A stretch of DNA of 64,000 bases, from positions 124,001 through 188,000 of the forward strand of contig JANQBS010000026.1 in the NCBI GenBank assembly GCA_033085395.1. The letters run 5' to 3'. The stretch's first letter is position 1; every line of letters starts with the position of its first letter. This document shows, piece after piece, positions 11,269 to 23,800 of this stretch. This DNA comes from Xanthoparmelia taractica (taxonomy: Eukaryota; Ascomycota; Lecanoromycetes; Lecanorales; Parmeliaceae). The notes under the pieces are model-generated. The model saw only the letters and a program-made list of their open reading frames with translations. It ran no database searches and was not told the DNA's origin. The position numbers and the translations under genes are program-made.

Positions 11269-12485
11269 ATGAGTGTCGATCGGAAAGAACCTTCGCCGGT
11301 GGCAAGGGTAGAAGGCGAGAGGGGTCTGCTAAAAGAGCAGGAGCCCCACCGTCCTGCACTCTCAGGAATCTTATACTTACGGCATACGATCGCGCAGCCC
11401 GTCCTCGCTGCTTTCCTGGCAGGAGGCGTAGCTGGAGCCGTTTCAAGAACAGTCGTGTCACCACTCGAACGCCTCAAGATTCTGTTCCAAGTACAGAGCG
11501 CTGGAAGAACGGAATACAAGCTGCCTGTTGGGCAGGGTCTCACAAAGATGTGGAGAGATGAAGGATGGAGAGGATTCATGCGAGGAAATGGTGCCAACTG
11601 TATACGCATAATGCCCTACTCTGCCGTGCAATTTTCGAGCTACAATGTCTACAAGAAGGTAAGTAAACCGTGTCAGCGCCGTTGGCGCCATTGTGGTCGC
11701 CTCTCGTGCCATTAGGACCATGTTAATTGTTATGCGAAACAGTTGGCAGGAGTTGAGCAAAATGCCCCTATACCGCCTTGGAAAAAGTTCTTGTGCGGAG
11801 GGCTTGCGGGCATAACTTCGGTGACCTTTACCTACCCGCTCGATCTCGTGAGAACCCGGCTTTCTGTGCAGACCGCAGACTTTTCTGGGCTTACAGAGGC
11901 GCAAAAGAAGGATATGCCTGGCATGTGGAGAATCATGGTCAACGTATACAAGACTGAAGGGGGTATGTTGGCCTTATATGGTGGCTATATACCTACAATA
12001 GCTGGTGTTGCACCATATGTGCGCAACGCTCCGTTCAATGTCCCTCTTTCTCCCGCTGATGTATCTAGGTCGGTCTCAACTTCATGGTTTATGAGTTGGC
12101 GAGGCAGTACTTGACACCTGAAGGTGACAAGGACCCTTCACATTGGCGGAAGCTACTTGCTGGTGCCATTTCGGGAGCCATCGCTCAGACCTGCACATAT
12201 CCTCTGTATGACACTCTCTTGACGCTTCTTGAGACGAAGACTGACCTTTAAAGTGATGTGCTTCGCCGCAGGTTCCAAATCAACAAGATGAAAAGCATGG
12301 GCTACAAATATAAGGGGATCTTTGACGCCGTTAGAATTATCGCTGCCCAAGAAGGCTTCCGCGGTTTCTACAAGGGCATCGTACCAAACCTTCTCAAGGT
12401 CGCTCCAAGCATGGCCAGCAGCTTCTTGAGCTTCGAAGTTACCAGAGATTTCCTTGTACGAATGGGAGACGACGGCGGCATTTGA
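11269..12485 (+). CDS. Mitochondrial carrier, APS/PAPS-type (yeast YPR011C-like)
   Basis: Four exons, 11269-11658, 11743-12018, 12069-12205 and 12254-12485, give 344 residues. Frame is kept at every junction. Three repeats each carry the carrier signature: PLERLKILFQ, PLDLVRTRLS and PLDVLRRRFQ (the last two residues of its PL come from the exon 3/4 junction). The sequence resembles fungal orthologues of S. cerevisiae YPR011C, which transports adenosine 5'-phosphosulfate and PAPS across the inner mitochondrial membrane. Related CoA/ADP carriers (Leu5, SLC25A42) are the main alternatives. The N-terminal 40 residues are not conserved with yeast and may include a different start. The gene is divergent from Prp2. 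Confidence 0.85.
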
Positions 12486-12993
12486 AATTTGGACCCCTGC
12501 AGCAACATGTGAACCTGTCAATCTTTGATCATGCACATTAAGGAAGGAAGATACCCAAGGCGATCAATCTGAATTTGGTCTCTTTTGTGAATATTTGGTC
12601 ATTCTGTAGCGAGCGTGGGTGAGAGCATTTGGGATTTCCACATGGTGACAGAACGGCATTTGGAGGATGCTTGTTGCATTGGTCTTGTGAGATCAGGAAG
12701 CCTCTTTCACGACATAGAGAGGCCAATGCATCTAGAAAGGTAATAACTAGAGTAGATAGCTCCAGTATAGATCTATAACAGAGGCTTTGACAACCATATG
12801 AGGAGTCAATACAGTACATCAATTACTTAGTACAACCCAAACCCCGACTAGAAGTACAGCCCTAAGGTACATAGACCAAAATACTTAAGCGAGCCCACGC
12901 AAAGATATCGCGCTAGTGGAAACCATACGAAATCCCCATCGCGACCTCATCTGCAGCATCGACACCAACCATCGACAATCAACAGCCGCAAAG
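12486..12993. other. Intergenic, eL18 promoter
   Basis: No gene is seen. The last part upstream of 12994 presumably drives the ribosomal protein gene, and a short leader (…ATCAACAGCCGCAAAG) precedes its ATG. Confidence 0.5.
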
Positions 12994-13924
12994 ATGGGTG
13001 AGTCTCTCAATCCGGCAGAATCACTTCCAGGGCTTCATAAGCTCCAAGCTTTCTTGCTCTTACGACCCCAGGCGCAATCAAGGGAGCCTCACCGCTGGTC
13101 CAACGCTACGGATTGCAATTACAATGGAGGACAAAATGAGCTGACCGATTTGAAACCCTGCAGGTATCGACCTCGACAAGCATCACGTGCGCAGCACCCA
13201 TCGAAAAGCGCCAAAGAGCGACAATGTCTACCTCAAGCTACTCGTCAAGCTCTACCGCTTCCTAGCTCGTACGTCCTACCCTACCTCAAAGAACCCCTAG
13301 CTCTACCTCTCGACTTCAAATCCCATATGCAAACCCCTCATGCACCTCTTCTGACACAGTAAACACAGGCAAAACCGACTCAAACTTCAACAAAGTCGTT
13401 CTCCGCCGCCTCTTCATGTCCCGCACCAACCGCCCCCCCCTCTCCCTCAGCCGTCTCTCCATGCTCGCCTCCCGCGGCACCCGCGAGAAGATAGCCCCAA
13501 CAGACAAAACCATTGTCGTCGTCGGCACCATCACCGACGATACACGCCTGCTCCAAGTACCTGAGAAACTCACCATTGCGGCACTTCACTTTACGGCTAC
13601 CGCGAGGGCTAGGATCGAGAAGGCGGGCGGGGAGTGCTTGACTCTGGATCAGTTGGCGCTCAGGGCGCCGACGGGGAGTAATACGTTGTTGTTGAGGGGA
13701 CCGAAGAATTCGAGGGAGGCAGTGAAGCATTTTGGGTTTGGGCCGCATAGTGGGAAGGTGAGTCCTTACTTTGCTTTGGTCGACATCTGATGTTGGAATG
13801 ATTGTGAAATTCGAGGAAGCGATGGCTGACTTGCGTTATAATACAGAAACCCTACGTTGAGAGCAAGGGCAGGAAATTCGAGCGTGCTCGTGGAAGGAGA
13901 CGATCTAGGGGTTTCAAGGTCTAG
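12994..13924 (+). CDS. RPL18: Large-subunit ribosomal protein eL18
   Basis: Four exons, 12994-12997, 13164-13268, 13369-13757 and 13847-13924, give 191 residues. The first exon holds only ATG plus one base, the usual layout of fungal ribosomal-protein genes. The mature sequence starts MGIDLDKHHVRSTHRKAPKS and ends RGRRRSRGFKV, both strongly conserved in eL18. It is a structural protein of the 60S subunit. Introns are short (100-166 bp) with good GT...AG ends. No damage is seen. Confidence 0.95.
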
Positions 13925-14230
13925 ATGTTGGCTACGTAGTGAAAGCTATCGGTGCACTGGACTCGATTTGCAAATGGAGGATGGACAAATGGACTGCTTG
14001 CTACAGGCCTTGCTGGAGATGAAAGGTTGATTAGAGCGTACAAGGCAATGGCACAAGGCCGTTGCTTCTCAGCTAGCAATGGATCATTTTCAATACTCCA
14101 TGTTTTCATCCAAACGGCCAGCTTAGTTTCCGAGAAATGGTCTACGTAAGTTGAATACGACAAGCCCAATGGCTTGAACAGCGCTTTTCATAAGCCGAAA
14201 CTTCTGATCTAAACTTTTATACCCCTTTCT

Positions 14231-15801
14231 TCACCCATCCAACGGCAACCTCTCATGCCTCCACTTCTTCCCTCCCTCCCCATAATCCCCCGCAACCTGC
14301 CCAGACCCATTAATGCGATACTTATAAATCATCAGCCCCTCCAACCCCACCGGCCCCCTCGCATGAATCTTATTCGTGCTAATGCCCACCTCGGTGCCGA
14401 AACCAAACCTCATCCCATCCGCCATCCTCGTGCTCGTGTTCCAAAACACGCATGCCGAATCGACGCCGGATTGAAACTGTTGCGCGATTTCTCGGGAGGA
14501 GGTGAGGATGGCGTCGGTGTGCTTTGAGGAGTGGGCGTTGATGTGAGCGATTGCGAGACTGCAAGCGGTAGATGGGGAAGCGTCGGGGGACGTGGGGATA
14601 GATTTGATGGCGAGGATCGGGGCGAGAAATTCGGTCGTGTAGTCTTCTTCTGTCGCGTCTTGGAGTATCGTTGCCTCGTGCTTTGGGAGGGCATTGGAGA
14701 GTGCGGTTTTAGAGTCTTTGTCGCAGCGTAGGGAGACGCCTTTTTCTAGGAGCGCGGATGCTATTGGTGGGAGCACGGTGCTCAGAGCGGTTTCGTCGAC
14801 CAGCAAGGTCTCGACTGCATTACATGCGGCGGGATAGCCCAGTTTTGCATCTAGCAGGATCTTGACGGCCATTTCTGCGTCTGCATCCTCATGGATGTAG
14901 ATGCTGCAGAGGCCGTCGGCGTGGCCGAGGACGGGGATCCGGGTGTTGTCTTTAATGTACCGTACCAATTCATTGGAGCCACGCGGTATTACGAGGTCGA
15001 TGTACTTGTCAAGGTCAAGGAGCGAGGCTATGACATCTCTTGCGGTTACGAGTTGTATCGAGGCATTTGGGACTAGTGTGGTGCTCAAAGCCTTGGATAT
15101 TGTGACAGAGATGGCCTGAAACGAGAGAGTGGTTTCTTTGCCTCCTGTGCGATGTTGAGATTGGGCTAGGGGTATGGCTCGACTAAGGCATACCTTTAAG
15201 TATAGCAGCATTTCCAGACTTTATGGCGAGAGAAGCTATGTTGGCGATGACTTCGGGACGTGCTTCGAAAATTATCAATAGGACTCCAATTGGACATGTA
15301 ACCCTTTCCAGCTCAAGGCCGTCGTCCAGCCCTGTTCTTAGTGTGATCTTATTGACTGTCTCGTACAAATCTCACAGAATCCATACACCACAGACTCAGA
15401 GGATCTTCTCCACCGCAGACAGTGGTGCAAGACTTCTGTAAGACCCATCGTACGATCCATCAGCCTTTGCATCTTGCACTTCTTCGTAGAAACCCCTCAC
15501 CAGGATCCTCAAGGTCCCGAACGTCCAGTATGCCCTGCAGCATATCTTCCCATTTGCCTTTCCTTCCCAAATCCAGTCTTTTTAGCACACTCTGGCTCAG
15601 CTTCCCGTCTTCGGCTGCCTTGGTTGCCAGCTCCAGATCCTTTGCATTGGCTGCTAGAATGGTATCCTTGGCCTCTTGCAAACCACCATATATAGCCGTC
15701 AGAGCATCATTTCGAGCTTGCGTCGGTAGTACAGCCAGACCTTGACAAGAAATTGAGGCTGCTTGGGCCGCTTGTAGCGGAGATGAGTCTGTCAATGACA
15801 T
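14231..15801 (-). CDS. PRO2: Gamma-glutamyl phosphate reductase
   Basis: Three exons on the minus strand, 15801-15501, 15355-15194 and 15144-14231, give 458 residues, the usual length. It reduces gamma-glutamyl phosphate to glutamate-5-semialdehyde with NADPH, the second step of proline synthesis. Family landmarks seen are CPIGVLLIIFEARPEV, IPRGSNELV, GHADGLCSIYIHEDAD and GYPAACNAVETLLVD, which holds the catalytic cysteine. The last part includes HARGPVGLEGLMIYKYRI. The start codon at 15801 opens MSLTDSSPLQAAQAAS. The first intron is long for this window (145 bp). Confidence 0.93.
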
Positions 15802-16264
15802 TTTGCAGAAGGGATACCAGCTTTGAAATTTTGGGGGGTGGTTAATCGCTGAAAGACAGTCACCAAATACCAAATGAAAAAGCCGTTGAAGTCTACGGCA
15901 GCGAACTGAGGTACTTAGTGTGCAATGTAGAAATAGAGCTGCGAGGAGGGGGCCCTTTTACGTGACAATCCTCGCTAGCACCGTTGCCTAGTAAAAAGAA
16001 TGACCTTGCTAGACCCTTCACCCTTCAACATAAATTATCACAACACACTACGACAAGATGAACAATCCTGAGATGGACGCTGTGGTAGTGGGTTATGGTG
16101 TTGCATGAGCCATCAAAGGTTCCTTCTTGATAGTGATCTTGACCTTGTGTAGAGGAGACACTACCACCGCCTATCTCGGCTTTATCATAAAGGGCTATTA
16201 GCGTCTTCTTGATTTACCGAAGATTACCCATTGAACGTTGGATTCAAGCTCTTGGCGAACAGTG
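15802..16264. promoter_or_regulatory. Divergent promoter PRO2/CSN3 with a possible uORF
   Basis: The region lies between two divergent start codons. A 16-codon open frame with a reasonable start context (ACAAGATG) runs 16058-16108, and could be an upstream ORF in the CSN3 leader if the transcript begins before it. No other element is recognised. Confidence 0.4.
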
Positions 16265-18112
16265 ATGGACAACTCTTCACAGGGAGAAGTTCAGCAACAA
16301 AGTTACAGGCAGCTACAAATCAGCATGGATGCACTACTGCCTCAGTTGCTCTCTTTCCCTCCCTACCCAGAATCTGCCAAACCACTCCCAGATTCAGAAT
16401 ACGACAAACAAATCAAGCACTTAGTTCAGCATATCAACACTGTTCCTGCAAGCAAGCTCACCTCGGGAGTGCCTGGCGGAGGCGATCTTCTTGATGTATG
16501 TCTACCCTAGTCAACTTTGCAATCTTGCCTTGAGCTTTGAATAACATGATACCGATGTATAGATCATTGATCCTTCGAAAAACACGATCCCATACCTCTA
16601 CACACTACTCGCTCACATCCATGGCTCTGGTGGCAAGCAGAAGTCTGGCTCAATATCAGATTCATTCCACCCAGGATCAGCACTATGGCAGAAGATGCTG
16701 GACTTTATGGAAGGCTTTGATGAGCGTCAGATCAGATACGCAGGCACCGAGCTTCGGCGCCTCATCGACGTTACGGCGAAGAAAGCGCAGCGAGTGTCAC
16801 AGGTAAGCCTTCCCTCCAGAATCAATTGCAAAAATTAGCATCTCATGACATTTCCAGCCTTTCGCAGCTATCCCTCCTATCAGATCGGCCATACTACGCG
16901 TGGACACGTCGGGCTCGACCTTCACATCTTCACATACCATCTTTGTCACTTTATGCCTCGAAGCACGTGCCTACACCGCAGCGTTGCCTGTACTAGACCA
17001 TAACATCTTTCACTTCCCGCCTACCACAAACAAATCCGCTGAGAACAGCATGTTCCCGTATCTCTGCTCACGTCACGACTCCAGTTCCACCTACATCACA
17101 CCAGAATCCGGCTTGTCAGCCAAGCTGGAATATCGAGACCACCTAATCTACTTTCTATACGGTGCCATGATATTTATGGGTTTGAAGAAATGGAAGCGAG
17201 CACTTCATTTCCTTGAAATCGTCATCATGTCACCCGTGGTCAACAATGTCAGCAGAATACAAGTCGATGCTTACAGAAAGTGGGTGCTCGTCAGCCTACT
17301 GTACAAAGGACACGTAAGTGATGCATGTAGACTCAGAGAGGATGCTCTGAGCACTTTCTGACAATGCCATCTGCAGCCTTTGCCATTGCCGAAAACGATA
17401 AGTCACCAGGCCACAAAGCAGTATCACGCAATTTGCAGGGCTTACGACGGTCTTGCCGAGGCTTTTAAAGAAGGTATCCTCAACGAGGAGTCTGATCAGA
17501 GACTCGTCGAGGAAGCTAAGGCTGGTGAAGCATGGTGGGCACCAGTAAGTCATTTGCTGCCCTATCTGCTCACTGAGCTCCTCTTCCCAATTAGTTACTG
17601 ACTGTCGCCAGGACTTCAACCGTGGCCTCGTAGTTCAAGTGATTAAGGCCTTCCGGCAATTTTCCGTTCTTCAGCTTGGCAAGACCTTTGCCGCGTTGAC
17701 AGTAGCTGACGTCACACGTCGCACATCACCTAATCCCAACGATTATGCCGACACTGGAGATTATGTGATCCACCTCATATCTACTGGCGTTTTGAACGCT
17801 ACCATCTCTCAACCATCGAATGATCCAGCTTCCTGGATCTTAAGGTTCTCAGACTCTGCAAGCGGGCCACTATCTCGTACCGAAGAGCACCAATACCAAC
17901 ACCTGGAAAAACAAACCCAGAAAATCATATCACTTATGGACCACATTCGCGAAGTTGACCGCAAGCTAAGTCTTAATAAAGACTATATTGCGGAGGCCAA
18001 AAAGGCGAAGAAGGCACGCCTGAACGATGTAGAGGGCGGCATGGATGAGAGCCCTTGGATGACACACGGTGATGCATATGAGCATGATGAAGATATGATG
18101 GCCGACCTGTGA
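16265..18112 (+). CDS. csnC: COP9 signalosome subunit 3
   Basis: Five exons, 16265-16495, 16563-16802, 16858-17313, 17377-17544 and 17612-18112, give 531 residues. All junctions are phase 0. Landmarks of fungal CSN3 are DPSKNTIPYLYTLLAH, LPVLDHNIFHFP, YFLYGAMIFMGLKKWKRAL and a C-terminal PCI region (…GDYVIHLISTGVLNATI). It is a scaffold subunit of the CSN complex that removes Nedd8 from cullins. In aspergilli CSN subunits affect development and secondary metabolism. A TTG upstream of 16265 is not used. The acidic tail (HDEDMMADL) is intact. Confidence 0.9.
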
Positions 18113-18538
18113 TTGCCCATCTCAAACGCTTACTCACTCAATGATAGCGTTATAACAAAGAGCTGAGATGGCCGTAGGAAATGTCTTTATGAGCGAGCAT
18201 GAGCGATGTCTTCAGTCGAATGCATAGCACTGGCGTATGGAGGCCTGTGCTCAAAGGTGCATAGCTGAGGAAGAAAATAAATGCATATGATAATTGCTAA
18301 AAATGCCATCAGCATAGAACTCTTTTCATGCATGTGATGATTGTTTGTAGTGGCTCTCCAAACACATGATCACGTGACTTTTCGTAGTGGCAAAACCGCG
18401 GACTTCGGTCAAAATATGTGGTCATCGCTAGCTTCATTTACCACTATACCTTAGTACAGACCTCAGTACAGTCCACAACTGAATCACGACTCTCAAATAT
18501 AATCTGTTCCTAATCCAATCTACACAGCTACAGTCGCA
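18113..18538. other. Intergenic, ISU1 promoter
   Basis: No gene is seen. A CACGTGA-like motif (ATCACGTGACTTTT, about 18369) lies roughly 170 bp before the ISU1 start. This matches an E-box core, but any regulator is a guess. Confidence 0.4.
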
Positions 18539-19314
18539 ATGCTCAGAAAAGTCATCGCAACCGCCCCCAACGTCAGCAGAGCGCTCTTGACATCCGTTCG
18601 ACCAGCCGTCAACTCACAAGCACGCCTCGCTGCGCCAGCAGCATCAACAACAGCGAAGCGATGTTACCATGAGAAAGATAAGCTACATATCTCCATCCTG
18701 TCTAGCTTTCATACACCACTTGCATTTCTCCGAAGCCTCTGGCCATTCTCCTACCCCGCCTCTGCCATCACAATCGCGAAGGCTTAACTAACAGCCATTC
18801 ACTCCTAGACCATTACTCTGCGCCCCGCAATGTCGGTAAAATGGACAAAAATGCTCAAGACGTTGGTACCGGTCTCGTTGGCGCGCCAGCTTGCGGGGAC
18901 GTCATGAAGCTTCAGATCCAAGTCGACCCCGCCACCAACACCATATCTGATGTGAAGTTCAAGACATTTGGATGCGGTTCAGCGATTGCGAGTTCCAGCT
19001 ACCTTACGGAACTGGTGAGGGGTATGACGCTAGAGGATGCGGGAAAGGTCAGAAATACGGAAATCGCAAGGGAGTTGTGTTTGCCGCCTGTGAAGTGTAT
19101 GTTCGCCACTTGTCATTGGATAGACAACTGGGAGTTTGGAAAATAGGAAGGCTAATCTGGAAACATAGTGCACTGCTCTATGCTGGCCGAAGATGCAATC
19201 AAATCGGCTATCTCGAATTACTACTCCAAGAACCCCAAAGCCAAGACTACCGACCTTGGGGGTACGGCGGCTGCGATGCCGAAGATTGAGGTTGAGCAGG
19301 TAGCTGCGGCTTAA
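18539..19314 (+). CDS. ISU1: Mitochondrial Fe-S cluster scaffold Isu1/IscU
   Basis: Exons 18539-18677, 18809-19096 and 19169-19314 give 190 residues in one frame. The three cluster-ligand cysteines are visible in GAPACGDVMKL, TFGCGSAIASSS and LHCSMLAEDAI, and LPPVK is the known binding site of the dedicated Hsp70. The N-terminus is a presequence rich in Ala, Arg and Ser. Isu1 assembles [2Fe-2S] clusters with Nfs1 in the matrix. The first intron is odd: its 3' end is normal (CTTAACTAAC branch site, CCTAG), but the only frame-compatible donor reads G|ATAAGC instead of G|GTAAGC, and the usual VI or VL between YHEK and DHY is absent. The second intron (GTATGT...CATAG) is normal. Confidence 0.9.
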
Positions 19315-20815
19315 GTGGACGATAACGAGGGACGGTGATAGCTGTGACATGGCTCGGCCGCCGCCGTAGCCAAGAAATCGAAAGACGATATTAAGAAGGG
19401 AACAGACAGGACTTTTCATCTGACAAGCGAAGCGATGATTCAGCAGGCGTGCTGTTGGTAGTATCTACATTATCAAATTCTTTATATCTTGGAACTGCTA
19501 TCAAGCCAGTCGCCGGCAAAATTTTTAAAAACGTATTGTATAACGTCCTCACCCAGAAACTTGTTGGTAATTAAATCTCAGTGTGACATCGGGCGCCGTT
19601 GCTGTCTCCCTCCTAGAGCTTGTGTCTAGCACCTATACGCTTGAGGGTGGCGTCGACGTAAAGCTCCAAAGGTACCTCTATACCGGCGTCGTCGCAAATT
19701 CAGCAGACCGCCACCCCCTCGTACCACATCTCCTCCCATGAGGCTCGTAATTCTGCATACGGAGAGATACTCCAGGCAATGCCAATTGTTCATCACGTGC
19801 ACGATCTACTCCTTGACAACCAACTTTTAAGGATCGGTGCAGAGCGTTGGAACGAGGTTGTCTGGCGCAGAATAGTACAAGCGAATGTTTGCCGTTATGA
19901 ATGCTGGCGGATTCATTCTCGACGTGGTCACGATGAGCGGTTAATGGGTGAAATTGCAACATACGCCCGTTTATCGCATCCTCGACCCTATTACTTAACC
20001 TAACTCTCGTATTAATCATGTCAACACCGTCGTGCCCTACGAGTACATAATTACTAAGGATGACCTTCTTTGGCAAGGAGACCCAAGGTGATACAGATGC
20101 AGCGGAACGGGTGGAGGGGGCCGATTCCAAAATGTTCATAGATATAGTAGGCGGTCAGTGGCACAGAGGGAGAGTCATTGGGAGGTAGCCTTTGGAGGAG
20201 AGAGGTTTGGATATCGCTGGGGGTGGGTTCTCACTCGTATATAGTAGAGGGGATTACATTGGGAAGGATACCGTCGAGGGCTAAACCCGGCCTTTGATAA
20301 CGTGTATATGAATACGATGCGCGGATAAAGATGCAAATCATGTAGGGGTGCAGAGGACAAAGGAAAGGTGGTGGTGCAGGTTGTAAGGTACTTCACGTCC
20401 GCCGTAGGACTTTTGATGCTGGCCTCCGTACCGTACTATTGTCTTTCGGTCTGGGCTCTTCCCTTCCTTGTAATGTGAATCCGCTTTTCCACTTCACCAC
20501 GTCTCTGTCTTGGCTCATATGACGCTGCAGTCTCAGTATGAGGATCCTTTATTTGCTATGATCGCTAAGGGGTGGAATACGGATGTGGCAACATCATCTC
20601 CCTGTTCAGGTTACTGCCCGCACATGCGTACAGGCTAGGCCGAACAAGGCCATTGTATGTTTCGCGATGAGGCTGAGCTTTATGAGGGGTTGTCTTACGC
20701 CTGTCCAGGTCCTTCACCTTCCAATTCCCTGCCAATTGTCTGTCAATGTGTGCTAGCCATCGTTAAAATATGAGTCACTTCAGATGATTATTGTAACTCG
20801 TCCACCTTGAGCGAC
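19315..20815. other. Intergenic, no recognised gene
   Basis: Only short frames are present. One plus-strand frame (about 19683-20003) reads like protein (…LLDNQLLRIGAERWNEVVW…) but has no clear start or family. A 153-codon minus-strand frame (19678-20139) overlaps it. Neither is annotated. The last part is the promoter of the NACHT gene at 20816. Confidence 0.4.
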
Positions 20816-23800
20816 ATGGACCCGCTGTCTGCAACAGCGAGTGTGATTGCATGTTATCAACTAGCATCGAAAGTTACATGCCAATGCCTTCGCTATGTAC
20901 GAGGTGTCCGGCAAGCTGATAAGGATGGCGATCTCGTGGTTGCGCAAATCCGGATCTTCCAGCTGTCTCTTCACCACTTGCAAGGAATGATTGCCAATGA
21001 AGCGGTGAATTCAAGTGGTGGTAGTCGTTTGAATTTTCTGAGTGAGATCATGAACAGCAACTCTGCATCTCTTCTGCTGTGCTCTAAGGAGCTAGAAAAT
21101 ATTCAGGCAAAGCTTGTCAAGGCACAGTCTGGTGGGAACCTGAGACAGGCATTCCACAAGCTATCGTGGCCCTTGAAGCAGGAAGAAGTCGACAGAGCTG
21201 TATCGACTCTCAACAGCTTCGCTGCTGCCGTTGATAGAGGACTCGCGATTGACAAAAACGAGATCCTAAGAGGGATAGATTCTACCACGAGAGACATTAA
21301 CAGTATTACAAGGCAGATGTTGATCTCTACGGAGAGCGCTGAAGCTCAGCACAAGCTGCGGGAGAAGCTCCGTAGAGACGAAGAAGCGCGACAGAACGCG
21401 AAAAGGCTAAGAAAACAGATCCTAGGTTGGCTGGCGCACCCCGATCCTTCGGAGATCCACAACATTGCTTCTCGTGCTAGGAGATCCACCAAGACTGGGC
21501 GATGGTTTCTTGATGGGGCCGCATTTCAGGCATTCAGAGAAACTCCTCAGTCCTTCCTCTGGCTTCATGGAGACTCAGGCTGTGGAAAGTCGATACTTTG
21601 CTCTGCGGTTATCGACGAGCTGCGGGCGAATCGATCGGAGCAGCCTCCGAGCCTACGATTAGCTTACTGGTATTTCTCCGTGAACGCTACAAATCGAAGA
21701 AGCCTTCAGAACCTTGTGCGTGCTTTGTTAACGCAGTTGTGTCCACCTTCCGAGGCCCCACCTACTCTTTTCAGACTTTGGGACGCCAATGGGCAGGGTA
21801 GAGAAGCTCCTCAAATCTCGGATTCAATCCAAATTTAAGTACAAATGCTAGGAGAAATATCGGTAGATGAGCTCGTCCACCTATCTTCATGGTCATCGAT
21901 GCACTGGACGAGTCTAATGAATATGAACGTGATGAAATCCTCGATATGCTCCGACGCATTATGTTGCTGAATATCAATATACATTTGCTTGTCACAAGTC
22001 GATCAAACACTGTTGGAGTCGAACAGGGCTTGCAAGATGTAGTCAGGCCTTTGAGCGTCCCTATTAAGCATCAGCATGCAAATGAAGATATACTTATTCA
22101 TATCACTGAGCGGCTCCAAAATGATGAAGATCTCAACAAGTGGCCCTTAACTTTGCAGAAGGATATCCAGGAAGCCCTGGTTGCAGGTGCGGCAGGCATG
22201 TTCCGATGGGCCGACTGCCAGCTTCAAGCAATCCGCAGGTGCAGAAAACCGAAAGAGCTTAGAAGGGCTTTGACCTCACTACCAAAAGACTTGCGCGAAC
22301 TCTATGCAAGAGAGCTAGAACATGTTGATGACCTTGCAGTCGAAGATGTGAGGAAGCTTCTGGGATGGTTGACCTACCCACAACGCCCGTATGTACATAG
22401 TCTCAGCTTTGTCCATTGCCATGTACTAAGCCCGAACGTCGTCCAGATTGAGAATTGAAGAAGCAGCAGAAATGCTGGCCGTGGATCTAGACTCAAATCC
22501 CCCTTGCTTTGATGAAAGCAATCGAATGCCACGCCCGGAAGATAATCTGCGGAAGTCTCGTCCGCGTCGACCAGAACCCGGATGGCCGTAACAGCCTAGG
22601 CGAACAAGCTGAAGTCCAGACTCTGACAGCCGCACACGCCTCTGTTGTTGACTTTCTTAAGGAAGAGCGCGTACGAATCGGCCGGGAGCCGGAGGTCTTC
22701 TATACTAGGGCCGCTATGAATCTCGAAATGGCGGAGACATGTCTGGCCTACTTACTCAATGTGGTCGAAGGGAACCTGGTGCTACGTGACGACAATATCA
22801 TGAGCTATCCTTTTGCACGCTTCAGTGCCGAACTCTGGGATGATTTTTACCGAGAAGTTGTGGCAAGCTCTGGAGGGTCAGAGGATATGACGCGAATCAA
22901 TGCTCTGGTTATGAGATTATTTGCGTCTCGTGAAACAATGGTGAAGTGGATACAGCTCTGCGACCCTGACCAAGATACCTACAAAGTGCAGTTTAACATA
23001 CCGATATCATCTGTCAAACCTGTCATGTATTATGCGGCACTGTTGGGTTTACCTGACATTGTCAGTCGTCTTATCGAAGATGGCTACTCTGTCGACGAGA
23101 TGGCCAACGGGGGTTGCGGGACGCCTCTTATCGCTGCATGCGTATATGGAAGGAAAGATATTGCCTCTATTCTTCTAGACAATGGGGCGGATCCAGATTT
23201 GCTGGGGGAGGACAGACGTCCCCTTGCAGCCGCAATCCAAAAAAATCACACAGAAATTGTCAAATTGCTGCTAAATTCAAGACGCGTTGACGTAAACGCG
23301 AGGAGCTCTCCTCTTAGTAAGAATTCTGAAACCCCATTATATATGGCTGCCGAATCTGGGTCTTTGGAAACGGTGATTGCTCTGCTGGAGGCTGGCGCTG
23401 ATCCTAACATTCAGGCGGGACGTGAGCATAGCGCACTGCAGGTTGCGTGTTACGGGGGCAGTGCCGAGATTGTCGAATTCCTGCTTCAACATGGTGCGAA
23501 CGCAGAAATGTATGGCGGGGAATCTGGTAGTCCTTTGCAAGCTGCATGCGCTTGCCCTAGCTTGCAGACTGTCAAACTACTAGTTGGAGTACCCGTTGAT
23601 GCCAATTACGTTGGTGAGAAGTTTGAAGTCTCATGTTAATTGGATATATCTAATATTACGTTCAGGGGATGGAAATGCTTCTGCATTATATCTCGCGTCA
23701 GCTGCGCGGGACCTGGAAATGGTGGTCGTATTACTTGAGCATGGAGCCAAAGCGGATAACTACGGCGGAACTTACGATAGTCCACTGCAAATTGCCTCAA

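Noticed and set aside
21796..21840. Intron that would remove the TAA in the NACHT gene (GTAGAG...TTAAG)
   Set aside because: It would also remove the block before Walker B that aligns with other NACHT proteins, and the later frame shift would still remain.
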